From: Pseudomonas gessardii
GTDB taxonomy: Bacteria; Pseudomonadota; Gammaproteobacteria; Pseudomonadales; Pseudomonadaceae
Assembly (NCBI RefSeq): GCF_001983165.1
Contig: NZ_MNPU01000033.1
Location: forward strand, 1-64,000
Reading direction: 5' to 3'
DNA: 64,000 nucleotides
Below the pieces are notes generated by a model, which ran no database searches, was not told the DNA's origin, and saw nothing but the letters and a program-made list of their open reading frames with translations. A program made the translations under genes and the position numbers. Positions 8,885-17,432 of the stretch are shown piece by piece (position 1 is the first letter of the stretch; every line of letters begins with the position of its first letter).

Positions 8885-9676
8885 TTGCTTATCGAGTCCC
8901 GACGTCGCGCTTACTTGACCGCCATGCAGGTGGTCAACTGGCTGCCGCGCACCGAATTGCCCTTTGCCGCCCCGTCGCGGCCCGAACTGCTGCAAGCGCT
9001 GGAGCCGTTCGAGCCGTTCGACGCCTCGGGCGAGGAAGCGGCGGTGCCGGTGGCGCTGGTCAAGCCCGTGGCCGAGGTGCCTGTGCGGCCGTCGGAGCGG
9101 GTCAAGATCGAAGTGCCACGCCCGTCGAGCACGCCCAAGCCCGTTGCCGTGGCCGACGATGCCCCGGCCCCGGTGGCCAAGGCCCCGGTCGTGCCGCCAC
9201 CGCGTTTTGCCCTGCAGTTGTTGCGGGCCGGGCGTTGCCTGTTGCTGGTGGAGTTGCCCACCGGCGAGCGTTTCCAGGCGCGTGACCCGGCCTACCTGCT
9301 GCTCAAGGACATGCTGCGCGCCGCCGGCCTGCCCGACAGCCCGCAGATCGTTGGCGAGCCTGTGCGCTGGCCGCTGCTGGTGCGCGGCAATATGGACCAG
9401 GGCCCGGACGCCGCGCGTGACTTCGTGCAGGGCTTTGTCGCGGCCCGCCTGGAAGACGAGCCCTGCGTGTGCCTGTGGCTGATCGGCCTGCCGGCCGTGC
9501 GGTTTGCCGGCGAAGCCGACGCCCAGGCCTGGTACCGCGAACTGCAGGTCGAAGGCCTGGGCTCGGTCTGGGCCTTGCCGGGCCTGGAACTATTAATGGA
9601 AGAGCCACAGCGTAAGGCTGATGTCTGGCAAGCCATGCGCCGGCTGATGGCGCGCTGGAAAACAACCGATGAGTGA
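8885..9676 (+). CDS. holD: Probable DNA polymerase III psi subunit (HolD-like)
   Basis: A 263-residue protein immediately before rimI, overlapping it by 8 bases. In E. coli holD and rimI are adjacent in the same order. The N-terminal segment RRRAYLTAM followed by WLPRTEL resembles the short conserved psi motif that binds the chi subunit. Pseudomonad psi proteins are known to be divergent and longer than the 137 residues of E. coli. A Pro/Ala/Val-rich linker (about residues 40-95) separates this motif from a folded C-terminal half. The start used is TTG 8885, because ATG 8923 would remove the conserved motif. The call is mainly from context and motif; no enzyme signature is expected. Confidence 0.68.
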   Translation: MLIESRRRAYLTAMQVVNWLPRTELPFAAPSRPELLQALEPFEPFDASGEEAAVPVALVKPVAEVPVRPSERVKIEVPRPSSTPKPVAVADDAPAPVAKAPVVPPPRFALQLLRAGRCLLLVELPTGERFQARDPAYLLLKDMLRAAGLPDSPQIVGEPVRWPLLVRGNMDQGPDAARDFVQGFVAARLEDEPCVCLWLIGLPAVRFAGEADAQAWYRELQVEGLGSVWALPGLELLMEEPQRKADVWQAMRRLMARWKTTDE

Positions 9677-10121
9677 GGCTTTATCCTTCCGCCCGATGAC
9701 CGAGGCTGACCTCGACGCCGTGCTGAAAATCGAATACGCGGCGTTCAGCCACCCCTGGACCCGTGGCATCTTTCTCGACGGGCTGGGCAAGTACCAGATC
9801 TGGTTGATGTTCGAGGGCGAGCAGCAGGTGGGCCACGGGGTGGTGCAGATCATCCTCGATGAAGCGCATTTGCTGAATATCACCGTCAAACCGGAAAACC
9901 AGGGGCGTGGCCTGGGCCTGGCCCTGCTGGAGCATCTGATGTCCCGGGCCTATGCTGCCAATGCGCGGGAATGTTTCCTGGAAGTGCGCGACAGCAATAC
10001 CGGGGCATTTCGCCTGTATGAGCGCTACGGCTTCAATGAAATCGGCCGTCGCCGCGATTACTACCCTGCTGTCGGAGGTCGCGAAGATGCAGTGGTCATG
10101 GCCTGCACCCTGGTCGACTGA
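9669..10121 (+). CDS. rimI: RimI, ribosomal-protein N-terminal acetyltransferase
   Basis: A 150-residue GNAT-fold acetyltransferase. RimI acetylates the N-terminal alanine of ribosomal protein S18 using acetyl-CoA. The acetyl-CoA-binding loop is visible as QGRGLGLALLEHLM (about residues 78-91), and a conserved R-Y-GFNEIGRRRDYY segment follows near residue 120. The length matches the family (about 148). It starts within the last 8 bases of holD, so the two are co-translated. The N-terminal FRPMTEADLDAVLKIE is typical of RimI. Confidence 0.9.
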   Translation: MSEALSFRPMTEADLDAVLKIEYAAFSHPWTRGIFLDGLGKYQIWLMFEGEQQVGHGVVQIILDEAHLLNITVKPENQGRGLGLALLEHLMSRAYAANARECFLEVRDSNTGAFRLYERYGFNEIGRRRDYYPAVGGREDAVVMACTLVD

Positions 10122-10286
10122 AACGGTATTCCCTGTAGAAAGGGCTTGTGTGGGAACGGGCTGTTAGCCTCTTTGGCGTCGTAATTGCTCATGCTGTCGG
10201 GGTTATAGTGTGTCTATCTACCCCCGAGCGTGACCTCGATGGGTGGTCGTCTGTCATACCTGCGCATGATTCCTGAGGCTGATCTG

Positions 10287-10931
10287 ATGAACGAACTACA
10301 AGACCTGCTTGATAACAACGAACGCTGGGCGGATGCGATCAAACAGGAAGATCCCGAATTCTTCGCCAAGCTCGCCCGCCAGCAGACCCCGGAATACCTG
10401 TGGATCGGCTGTTCGGACGCCCGGGTGCCGGCCAACGAGATCGTCGGCATGTTGCCCGGCGACCTGTTTGTGCACCGCAATGTGGCCAATGTGGTGCTGC
10501 ACACCGACCTCAACTGCCTGTCGGTGATCCAGTACGCGGTGGATGTGCTCAAGGTCAAGCATATCCTGGTCACCGGCCACTATGGCTGCGGCGGCGTGCG
10601 TGCCTCGATGCAGGACCGCCAGTTCGGCCTGATCGACGGTTGGCTGCGTTCGATCCGCGACCTGTACTACGAGAACCGCGAAGTGCTGGCCCAGTTGCCC
10701 ACCGAAGAAGAACGCGTTGATCGCCTGTGTGAGCTCAATGTCATCCAGCAAGTGGCCAATGTTGGTCACACCAGCATTGTGCAGAACGCCTGGCACCGCG
10801 GGCAGAGCCTGTCGATCCATGGTTGCATCTACGGGATCAAGGACGGTCGCTGGAAAAGCCTCAACGCCACCATCACCGGGTTCGAGCAGTTGCCGCCGCA
10901 ATACCGCCTGCGCCCGATAGAGGCCATTTAA
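10287..10931 (+). CDS. can: Beta-class carbonic anhydrase
   Basis: A 214-residue cytoplasmic zinc enzyme that interconverts CO2 and bicarbonate. The ligands and catalytic pair are visible: Cys42 in GCSDARVPAN, with Asp44 and Arg46, and His98 and Cys101 in GHYGCGG. Length and numbering agree with E. coli Can (220 residues). An upstream in-frame ATG at 10230 would add 19 residues. ATG 10287 is preferred because a GAGG ribosome site precedes it and the family starts MNELQ or similar. The stop codon overlaps the end of the convergent SET-domain gene by 4 bases. Confidence 0.95.
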   Translation: MNELQDLLDNNERWADAIKQEDPEFFAKLARQQTPEYLWIGCSDARVPANEIVGMLPGDLFVHRNVANVVLHTDLNCLSVIQYAVDVLKVKHILVTGHYGCGGVRASMQDRQFGLIDGWLRSIRDLYYENREVLAQLPTEEERVDRLCELNVIQQVANVGHTSIVQNAWHRGQSLSIHGCIYGIKDGRWKSLNATITGFEQLPPQYRLRPIEAI

Positions 10932-11452
10932 CAGCGTTTGCGCTGGCGCCACTGTTCCATAAACTGTTGGCCCTCGGCGTTCAACGGCTCTTTCATACCG
11001 GTGATCCAGCCCCGGCAGTTCCCGGCCCCGCAGCGGCACGGGAACTGCCTGAACAGCACATCCTCGGTGGTGGCGTAATCCATGGTCAGCAGTGTGCCGG
11101 GGCGGATAGCCTGGATTGACCACAGCTCCAGCTCGCTGATGTCGAGGAACACGTTCGGGTCGCACGAATGCAGGAGCAGACCGCTGAACCAGGGGTCGTA
11201 CAAGTGGATGCGCGACGACATCTGCAGCGTGTGCAGGCGTCGCTCGCCCAGGGCGTACCCGGAAATCTTGGCGATGCGTATCCGGCTGTCGAAGGCGACT
11301 TTGGCTTTAATCCCGGTTCCGCGCCCGTTGCGGGTGCGCACCACCTCGAAGTGTCGGGACGAGGGGTAACCCTTTTTGGCCAGCAGTGCTGCGAAGGGAT
11401 AAAGGCCGTTATTCGCAGCAGCAGGCACCTCTTCCATGAGCTGGGTTTTCAT
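10928..11452 (-). CDS. SET-domain protein, probable lysine methyltransferase
   Basis: A 174-residue compact SET-domain protein. The SET core is visible in LLHSCDPNVFLD (around residue 112; the eukaryotic equivalent is NHSC-x-PN) and in GTLLTMDY (around 140). It is followed by a post-SET-like cysteine group CRCGAGNCRGW near residue 158. These features indicate an S-adenosylmethionine-dependent protein lysine methyltransferase. The bacterial substrate is unknown. The ribosome binding site AAGGAG lies 5 bases before ATG 11452. It is transcribed toward and slightly into can. It could be read through from the upstream exported-protein gene past the palindrome at 11533-11598. Confidence 0.85.
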   Translation of the reverse strand: MKTQLMEEVPAAANNGLYPFAALLAKKGYPSSRHFEVVRTRNGRGTGIKAKVAFDSRIRIAKISGYALGERRLHTLQMSSRIHLYDPWFSGLLLHSCDPNVFLDISELELWSIQAIRPGTLLTMDYATTEDVLFRQFPCRCGAGNCRGWITGMKEPLNAEGQQFMEQWRQRKRC

Positions 11453-11532
11453 AGCGCTCCTTGTCGGGCTGCATCGACCTCCTGGTGTCGAGAGAACTGC
11501 CAGTCTTGCAGCAAATGGACAGGATCCAAGAT

Positions 11533-11598
11533 TTACGCAAAAAAACGCCGATAGCTACTGTCAAATCTGACAGTCGATATCGGCGTTTTTTGGCGTAA
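11533..11598. terminator. Long near-perfect palindrome, likely terminator
   Basis: A 66-base inverted repeat runs from TTACGC to GCGTAA. It contains AAAAAAACGCCGATA and TATCGGCGTTTTTT as arms and an inner ACTGTCA / TGACAGT pair. It has flanking A and T runs, so it can terminate the minus-strand gene ending at 11622. Arms of about 30 bases with few mismatches are longer than an ordinary terminator. Confidence 0.8.
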
Positions 11599-11621
11599 GC
11601 CAATGCTGATAAGTGAGCGGG

Positions 11622-12791
11622 CTACAGTACGGGCGCTGCGACAGAGGCCTCTGGGGCGGGGCTTTTCAGGCGCTTGAGCTGGGCCTTGATCGAGGCGGTG
11701 GTGCATTTTTCCTTGGCCTGTTCGGCCGATAGCTCGCGCACCGAGGTGTAGAACAGTTCGCAGGTCTGCTCCTTGCGCGTTACCTGCCAGGTATTCATGC
11801 AGCCCTTGAGCAACACATTGGGGTCGCTGGCGGGCTTCTGGCCCATTCCCGCCTGCCAGCAGGCGGCGCTCAAGTCCTGGCCCATGACCTTCAAGCCGGC
11901 CTCGTCGGCCTTCTGTTCGTCGCCGTTGTAGCTGGCCGGGTCGGCGGCGTACCAGATGTAACTGGGGTGATTGGCCCCCAGTACCGCGACATTGCGGCCT
12001 TCGGCCGGGCTGATCTGCGCCAGGCCCAGTACCCCGAGGGTTTGCCCGTACTGTTGCTGGATCCAACTGCGCACCGGCGCGCCGAAGGCGACCATGGGCA
12101 ATGAGCCCGTGGGGTGCCGGCTCAGTTCCCGGACAATCCGGGTCTGGTATTCGCTGAAGTAGCCGTAGACCCCTTCCAGGTCCTTGCCGGCCGAGGAGGG
12201 CGCGGCAATCGGTGCAATATCGATGATGGTCTGGTATTCCGGGGTCTGGGTTGCCGGTATCCCGTTGGCGGTCAATAGCGTGGCCCAACGGTCGGTGGTG
12301 GCCGACTCCAAGTAGTCCTGATAATGGGTCAGGGAGTAATCCGGTGGGAAATGCATCAACTCGATGCTCTTGCGGTTTTCCAGGGCCATGCCCAGCGGCA
12401 GGAACAGGTACCAGCTAAATTGCCACTTGCCATCGCGGTTGAGCCGGCTGGCGCCCTCGTAGGCCAGGTCGGCGGTGTCCAGCAACGCGGCCAGGGGCTG
12501 GCCATAACCGTCGGGCACGCCGGTAAAGTGGGCGCGGACCCGATCCTGCTGGGTCTTCACACTGACCCGGGCGCGGCTGTAGCCATCGCGCTGCAGGCTC
12601 TGAGTCAGATAATGCTCGACGGTTTGCTCCAGGGTCAGCGGCCGAAAGCAGATCACACTGCAATTGTTGGGGTAGGCGAACAGTTGCGTGACCCGTTGCG
12701 GGGTGCCCAGGTCGAGCTCGACGTCGGCGTGTACGACCGCGCTCAAAGTGAGTGCGACAAAGGTGAAGGACAGCCTGGTCAGTTTAAACAT
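11622..12791 (-). CDS. Exported protein of unknown function
   Basis: I do not recognise this 389-residue protein. It has a clear signal peptide (residues 1-22, hydrophobic core LSFTFVALTLSAVV, likely cleavage after VHA) and five to seven cysteines, including NNCSVICF near residue 45. No membrane anchor follows, so it is probably periplasmic. Short segments such as YLFLPLGMALENRKSI and GKDLEGVYGYF give no family clue. A good ribosome site AAGGAAA precedes ATG 12791. The palindrome at 11533-11598 lies after it, and it appears to be a single-gene unit. Confidence 0.75.
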   Translation of the reverse strand: MFKLTRLSFTFVALTLSAVVHADVELDLGTPQRVTQLFAYPNNCSVICFRPLTLEQTVEHYLTQSLQRDGYSRARVSVKTQQDRVRAHFTGVPDGYGQPLAALLDTADLAYEGASRLNRDGKWQFSWYLFLPLGMALENRKSIELMHFPPDYSLTHYQDYLESATTDRWATLLTANGIPATQTPEYQTIIDIAPIAAPSSAGKDLEGVYGYFSEYQTRIVRELSRHPTGSLPMVAFGAPVRSWIQQQYGQTLGVLGLAQISPAEGRNVAVLGANHPSYIWYAADPASYNGDEQKADEAGLKVMGQDLSAACWQAGMGQKPASDPNVLLKGCMNTWQVTRKEQTCELFYTSVRELSAEQAKEKCTTASIKAQLKRLKSPAPEASVAAPVL

Positions 12792-13080
12792 GTGTGTTTC
12801 CTTGTCAGCTAAAGCCCGTCTGCGCGGGATGAATGCCTACCCTCACACAGTAGCGGCTGACTGGGAAAATGCGTCGAGAAATGCGGTTTTTTTGTAGGGG
12901 GGCCGCCTCTCATATATCGTGAAATGCAACGCATTGCTTTGCGTTGTCCATGAGGTTGCAATTAGCCATGAGTTAGTTGCAAAACTTGTAAGTTTTAAAT
13001 GTAGGCTGCGAAGCCAGAGTGCTTGATGACTTTCACAGCCTCTATAAAAAATTAATGTTTTTAGATTTATATAATAGAAA
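12792..13080. other. AT-rich intergenic stretch
   Basis: No gene is seen. The half near 13080 is markedly AT-rich (ATAAAAAATTAATG, TTTATATAATAG) compared with the surroundings. A short inverted pair AACGCA / TGCGTT lies near 12928-12945. The end near 12792 should hold the promoter of the exported-protein gene. Confidence 0.5.
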
Positions 13081-13290
13081 TTAGCCTTTAAAATTTACAA
13101 CAGGCTTGAAAAGATCTTTGTTAGGGTTTGACTCTGCAAAGACTATTCTTCCCGCCGGTTGGCCGAAAGCCGGTCTGAACTGTTTGAATTTTTTTAGCTG
13201 GGGATTTTGCTGTTGGCTGGCTTCTTGGGTGTTGCCCGTCTCAGCACTGTTTTGCGAGGCCGGCATAGTAGTTGTAGGCGTGATATTCAT
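13081..13290 (-). CDS. Small Gln/Asn-rich protein of unknown function
   Basis: A 69-residue protein, not recognised. Its N-terminal half is polar and low in complexity (T, S, N, Q, including EASQQQNPQ). The second half holds basic and aromatic residues (KKFKQFRPAFG) and ends in FKPVVNFKG. There is no signal peptide or membrane segment. A ribosome site GGAG sits 6 bases before ATG 13290, which supports translation. It lies in an AT-rich pocket between two GC-rich genes, suggesting recent acquisition or relaxed composition. An overlapping plus-strand reading frame exists but lacks a good ribosome site. Confidence 0.55.
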   Translation of the reverse strand: MNITPTTTMPASQNSAETGNTQEASQQQNPQLKKFKQFRPAFGQPAGRIVFAESNPNKDLFKPVVNFKG

Positions 13291-13489
13291 GGGGGCTCCA
13301 GTTATAGCTCTAAATAATTTAGTGGCGGTCTCTTAGTTAAGTTGAAGATTGTCCGGTGCTACTAAAAGACACCATATAGGTGGTTTTTCAGTCGTGTTGG
13401 GTTCCTTCCTTGAAATATTCAGAGGGAAAAAAGGCGCTCAATGTCGACCTGGCTGCACCCGCCACAACAACGGGTGCAACGTCCAAAGA

Positions 13490-14908
13490 TTAAGGCATCA
13501 CCGGCGGCATGTACTTCAGCGTCGTTCCCAGCGCCCAAAGCAGGAACAGCACCAGGGGCGTGTGCACCAGCAACTGCACAAACGAAAACCCGATCAAGTC
13601 CCGCGCCTTGAGCCCCAGCACGCCGAGTAACGGCAGCATGTAAAACGGGTTGATCAGGTTCGGCAGGGCCTCGGCGGCGTTGTAGATCTGCACGGCCCAG
13701 CCCAGGTGATATTGCAGGTCATTGGCCACCTGCATCACATAGGGCGCCTCGATGATCCACTTGCCACCGCCCGACGGGATAAAGAACCCCAGTACCGCCG
13801 AGTACACACCCATCAGCAGGGCGTAGGTGTCGTGGGAGGCGATGGAGGTGAAGAAGGTCGAGATATGGTGGGCCAGGGTCTGGCCGTCGCCGCCCTTGAC
13901 CACAGTGATCAGCGCCGCGATGGAGCCGTACAGCGGGAACTGGATCAACACCCCGGTGGTGGTGGGCACCGCGCGCGCCACGGCGTCGAGGAAACTGCGC
14001 GGGCGCCAGTGCAGCAGGGCGCCGAGCATCAGGAACAAAAAGTTATAGGTGTTGAGCCCCGAGATCGCACTGATCGCCGGCTTGGTCGAAAACTCGTGGA
14101 ACAGCCAACCGGCGGCCAACAGCGCGAGCAAGAGGGTCAGCAACGGGCTGTGCTCCAGCCATTCCCCCGGACGGCTGGGCGGTTGCAGCTTGGGCAGGTT
14201 GAACGCCGGGTCCACGCCACAGGCCTTGGCGTCACGGGCCGAGTTGGGGCCTGGTGCGGTGACGTAGGCGATGAGCAGCGACACCACGATCAACGCCAGC
14301 AACAGCACGCCCGATTGCCACAGAAAGATCGTGTCGGTGAAGGGAATAGTCCCGGTGATTGCCAGGATCGACGGCGGCAAGCTGGCCGGGTTGGCCTGCA
14401 ATTGCGCGGCCGATGACGACAACCCCAGCGCCCACACGGCGCCCAGGCCCAGATAGGCCGCCGCGCCGGCGGCGCGATAATCCATGCGCAAATCCGTGCG
14501 CCGTGCCAGCGCCCGCACCAGCAACCCGCCGAACACCAGGGACAGGCCCCAGTTGAGCAGCGACGCGACCATCGAGATCAGCGCCACCCACGCCACGGCG
14601 GAGCGGCCGTTTTTTGGGATGCGCGCCAGGCGATCAATCAACTTCACGGCGGGCGGCGAACTGGCCACCACATAGCCGCCAATCACCACGAAGGCCATCT
14701 GCATGGTGAACGGGATCAGGCTCCAGAAGCCATCGCCAAAGGCCTTGGCCGCATCGGTGGGGGCGGCGCCCATACCCAGGGTCGCCACGCTGACAATGAT
14801 CACGGCCAGGGCGGCAAACACCCAGGAGTCGGGAAACCAGCGCTCGGCAAAGTTCGAGCAACGCAGGGCAAAGCGGGCATAGCGGCTGTCTTCGATAGGA
14901 TCGGCCAC
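13490..14908 (-). CDS. atoE: Short-chain fatty acid transporter, AtoE family
   Basis: A membrane protein of 472 residues with about twelve hydrophobic segments. It matches the AtoE/TIGR00366 short-chain fatty acid transporter family, with typical stretches such as ERWFPDSWVFAALAV near the N-terminus and FFIPSGGGKWIIEAPYV near residue 380. It would move acetoacetate, butyrate or similar acids across the inner membrane. GTG 14908 is preferred as start because AAGAGG lies 9 bases before it. An upstream ATG at 14956 would add 16 polar residues not typical of the family. No fatty-acid catabolic genes are adjacent, so the substrate is inferred from the family only. A GC-rich hairpin (13454-13478) follows the stop. 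Confidence 0.85.
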   Translation of the reverse strand: MADPIEDSRYARFALRCSNFAERWFPDSWVFAALAVIIVSVATLGMGAAPTDAAKAFGDGFWSLIPFTMQMAFVVIGGYVVASSPPAVKLIDRLARIPKNGRSAVAWVALISMVASLLNWGLSLVFGGLLVRALARRTDLRMDYRAAGAAAYLGLGAVWALGLSSSAAQLQANPASLPPSILAITGTIPFTDTIFLWQSGVLLLALIVVSLLIAYVTAPGPNSARDAKACGVDPAFNLPKLQPPSRPGEWLEHSPLLTLLLALLAAGWLFHEFSTKPAISAISGLNTYNFLFLMLGALLHWRPRSFLDAVARAVPTTTGVLIQFPLYGSIAALITVVKGGDGQTLAHHISTFFTSIASHDTYALLMGVYSAVLGFFIPSGGGKWIIEAPYVMQVANDLQYHLGWAVQIYNAAEALPNLINPFYMLPLLGVLGLKARDLIGFSFVQLLVHTPLVLFLLWALGTTLKYMPPVMP

Positions 14909-15106
14909 GTGGGAGTACCTCTTGTCGTTATTATGTAAGCGCCAGGGGCTGTGCAAGGTATCGCCGCATCTTGGCCCAAGGTTATTTATTTGGGAAGGTT
15001 GTTATTTTCATGGATCAATGAGTAAAACGAATATATCCACGGCATTGCCAGGATCCGGCCCAGCTCATAACCTGCACGCCATTTTGTCTGTCTGCCGAGC
15101 TTCTCC

Positions 15107-16390
15107 ATGACTGCCACCGCTTATCCACAGGCGCAGCGTTTTTCCCGCTCCGACTACAAGACCCTGGGCCTGGCCGCCCTGGGCGGTGCCCTGGAAATCT
15201 ACGATTTCATCATCTTTGTATTTTTTGCCCTGACCCTAAGCCAGCTGTTCTTCCCCCCGCAAATGCCCGAATGGCTGCGCCTGCTGCAAAGTTTCGGGAT
15301 TTTCGTCACCGGCTACCTGGCGCGGCCACTGGGCGGGATCCTGATGGCGCACTTTGCCGATCACCTGGGGCGCAAGCGCGTGTTCAGCCTGAGCATCCTG
15401 ATGATGGCCTTGCCCTGCCTGCTGATCGGGATCATGCCGACCTACGCGCAAATCGGCTATTTCGCACCCCTGATCCTGCTGGCGCTGCGCGTCCTGCAGG
15501 GCGCCGCGGTGGGTGGTGAAGTGCCCAGCGCCTGGGTCTTTGTCGCCGAGCACGCGCCGGCCAATCATCGCGGTTATGCCCTGGGGTTCCTGCAGGCCGG
15601 GCTGACCTTCGGTTACCTGCTGGGGGCCTTGACCGCGACCTTGCTGGCGCAGCTGTTCACCGCTGAACAAATCCTTGATTACGCCTGGCGCTTCCCGTTT
15701 CTGTTGGGCGGTGTATTTGGCGTGATTGGCGTGTGGCTGCGCCGTTGGCTGAGCGAAACCCCGGTGTTCCTGGCCATGCAGGCGCGCCGCCAGACTGATG
15801 CCGAACTGCCGCTGCGCACGGTGTTGCGCGACCACCGCCAAGCGTTGCTGCCGGCCATGTTGCTGACCTGTGTGCTCACCTCGGCAGTGGTGGTGCTGGT
15901 GGTGATCACGCCGACCATGATGCAGAAAACCTTTGGCATGAGCCCCAGCCACACCTTTGCCCTGAGCGCATTGGGCATCGTGTTCCTGAATATCGGTTGC
16001 GTACTCGCCGGCCTGTTGGTGGACCGCATCGGCGCCTGGCGCGCGGTGCTGGTCTACAGCCTGCTGTTACCCGTCGGCATCGCCGTGCTCTACGCCAGCC
16101 TGATCGCGGGTGGCGTGTGGCTGGGCGTGGCCTATGCTGTGGCGGGGTTGAGTTGCGGGGTGGTGGGCGCGGTGCCGTCGGTGATGGTCAGCCTGTTCCC
16201 GGCGCCGGTGCGTGTGTCGGGGATTTCTTTCACCTACAACATTGCCTACGCGCTGTGGGCCAGTACTACGCCGTTGATACTGATCGCGCTGATGCCCACC
16301 AGCCCATGGATCTGCGTGATGTATTGCGGGGTGATGGGGGCGGTGGGTGTGGCCAGTGCGTTGCGGTTTGGTCGGCGCCCTGTTTTTTGA
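15107..16390 (+). CDS. MFS transporter, metabolite:H+ symporter type
   Basis: A 427-residue major facilitator with twelve predicted membrane segments. The N-terminal half contains FALTLSQLFFP, LARPLGGILMAHFADHLGRKR (loop 2-3 motif near residue 78) and ALRVLQGAAVGGEVPSAWVFVAE. This is the pattern of the MHS subfamily that includes ProP, KgtP and citrate transporters. The substrate cannot be told from sequence. It is divergent from the atoE-like gene with about 200 bases between, so the two may share control. Its ribosome binding site is weak. Confidence 0.85.
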   Translation: MTATAYPQAQRFSRSDYKTLGLAALGGALEIYDFIIFVFFALTLSQLFFPPQMPEWLRLLQSFGIFVTGYLARPLGGILMAHFADHLGRKRVFSLSILMMALPCLLIGIMPTYAQIGYFAPLILLALRVLQGAAVGGEVPSAWVFVAEHAPANHRGYALGFLQAGLTFGYLLGALTATLLAQLFTAEQILDYAWRFPFLLGGVFGVIGVWLRRWLSETPVFLAMQARRQTDAELPLRTVLRDHRQALLPAMLLTCVLTSAVVVLVVITPTMMQKTFGMSPSHTFALSALGIVFLNIGCVLAGLLVDRIGAWRAVLVYSLLLPVGIAVLYASLIAGGVWLGVAYAVAGLSCGVVGAVPSVMVSLFPAPVRVSGISFTYNIAYALWASTTPLILIALMPTSPWICVMYCGVMGAVGVASALRFGRRPVF

Positions 16391-16532
16391 CGCCGCCGCA
16401 TTCTCCTACAGGGGATGTGGTCGCCTTCTGCCATACGGCTTAATGGCAGTCACATGACAATTATGTAATTCATACCAAAAGTTTCCCTTTATCGCTCTAT
16501 GATCAGCGCACATTCCCCCACGAGGACACTCT

Positions 16533-17429
16533 ATGAGCGCAGGACACAGCCACGCCACCGTACGCGCCGGCCACGAGCGTAAATTATGGTTAGCCTTGGG
16601 GCTGACCGGCAGTTTCATGATTGCCGAAGTGATCGGCGCCTTTGTCACCGGCAGCCTGGCATTGCTGTCCGACGCCGCCCATATGATGACCGATACCCTG
16701 GCGCTGGCCATTTCCCTGGTGGCGATCCAGGTCGCCAAGCGCGCCGCCGACCGTAAACGCACATTTGGCTACGCCCGTTTCGAAATCCTCGCGGCCGCGT
16801 TCAATGCGTTGCTGCTGTTCGTGGTGGCGTTCTACATCCTCTATGAGGCTTACCAGCGTTTGCGGGCGCCGGCCGAAATCCAGTCCACCGGCATGCTGGT
16901 GATTGCCGTACTGGGCCTGATCGTCAACCTGATTTCCATGCGCCTGCTCAGCGCGGCCAGTGGCGAGAGCCTGAACGTCAAGGGCGCCTACCTGGAGGTC
17001 TGGAGCGACATGCTCGGTTCCGTCGGCGTGATCATTGCGGCAGTGGTGATCATGTTTACCGGCTGGGGCTGGGTCGACTCGGTGGTGGCGGCGGCGATTG
17101 GGTTTTGGGTGGTGCCCAGAACCTGGACACTGCTCAAGGCCAGCATGAACGTGCTGCTGCAAGGCGTGCCGGATGGCCTCGATATCGACGCGATAGAGCA
17201 GGGCATTTGCGCGGTGCCTGGGGTCAAGGAGGTGCATGACTTGCATATCTGGGCTCTGACCAGTGGCAAAAACGTGCTGAGCAGCCATCTGGTGGTGGAC
17301 CTGGCACTGGGTACTGAACAACAGATCCTCGCCCAGGTGACCGAATTACTGCATGAACAATTCGATATTTCCCACGTCACTATCCAGATCGAGGGCGAGG
17401 GTTTTCATCAGGAGCCGATTGCGCACTGA
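16533..17429 (+). CDS. czcD: CzcD-type cation diffusion facilitator
   Basis: A 298-residue inner-membrane metal:proton antiporter that exports zinc, cadmium or cobalt from the cytoplasm. A His-containing N-terminus (MSAGHSHATVRAGHE) is followed by six membrane segments. The metal-site motif SDAAHMMTD lies near residues 47-55, and a second site region AYLEVWSDMLGSVGV lies in segment five. The C-terminal domain contains VKEVHDLHIWALTSG, the cytoplasmic ferredoxin-like fold. A GAGGA ribosome site precedes ATG 16533. It ends 3 bases before the convergent czcR-type gene and belongs to the metal-resistance block. Confidence 0.92.
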   Translation: MSAGHSHATVRAGHERKLWLALGLTGSFMIAEVIGAFVTGSLALLSDAAHMMTDTLALAISLVAIQVAKRAADRKRTFGYARFEILAAAFNALLLFVVAFYILYEAYQRLRAPAEIQSTGMLVIAVLGLIVNLISMRLLSAASGESLNVKGAYLEVWSDMLGSVGVIIAAVVIMFTGWGWVDSVVAAAIGFWVVPRTWTLLKASMNVLLQGVPDGLDIDAIEQGICAVPGVKEVHDLHIWALTSGKNVLSSHLVVDLALGTEQQILAQVTELLHEQFDISHVTIQIEGEGFHQEPIAH

Positions 17430-17432
17430 CCG

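Noticed and set aside
15121..15129. Third TTATCCACA DnaA box
   Set aside because: It lies inside the start of the MFS coding region, alone, and is likely a chance match.
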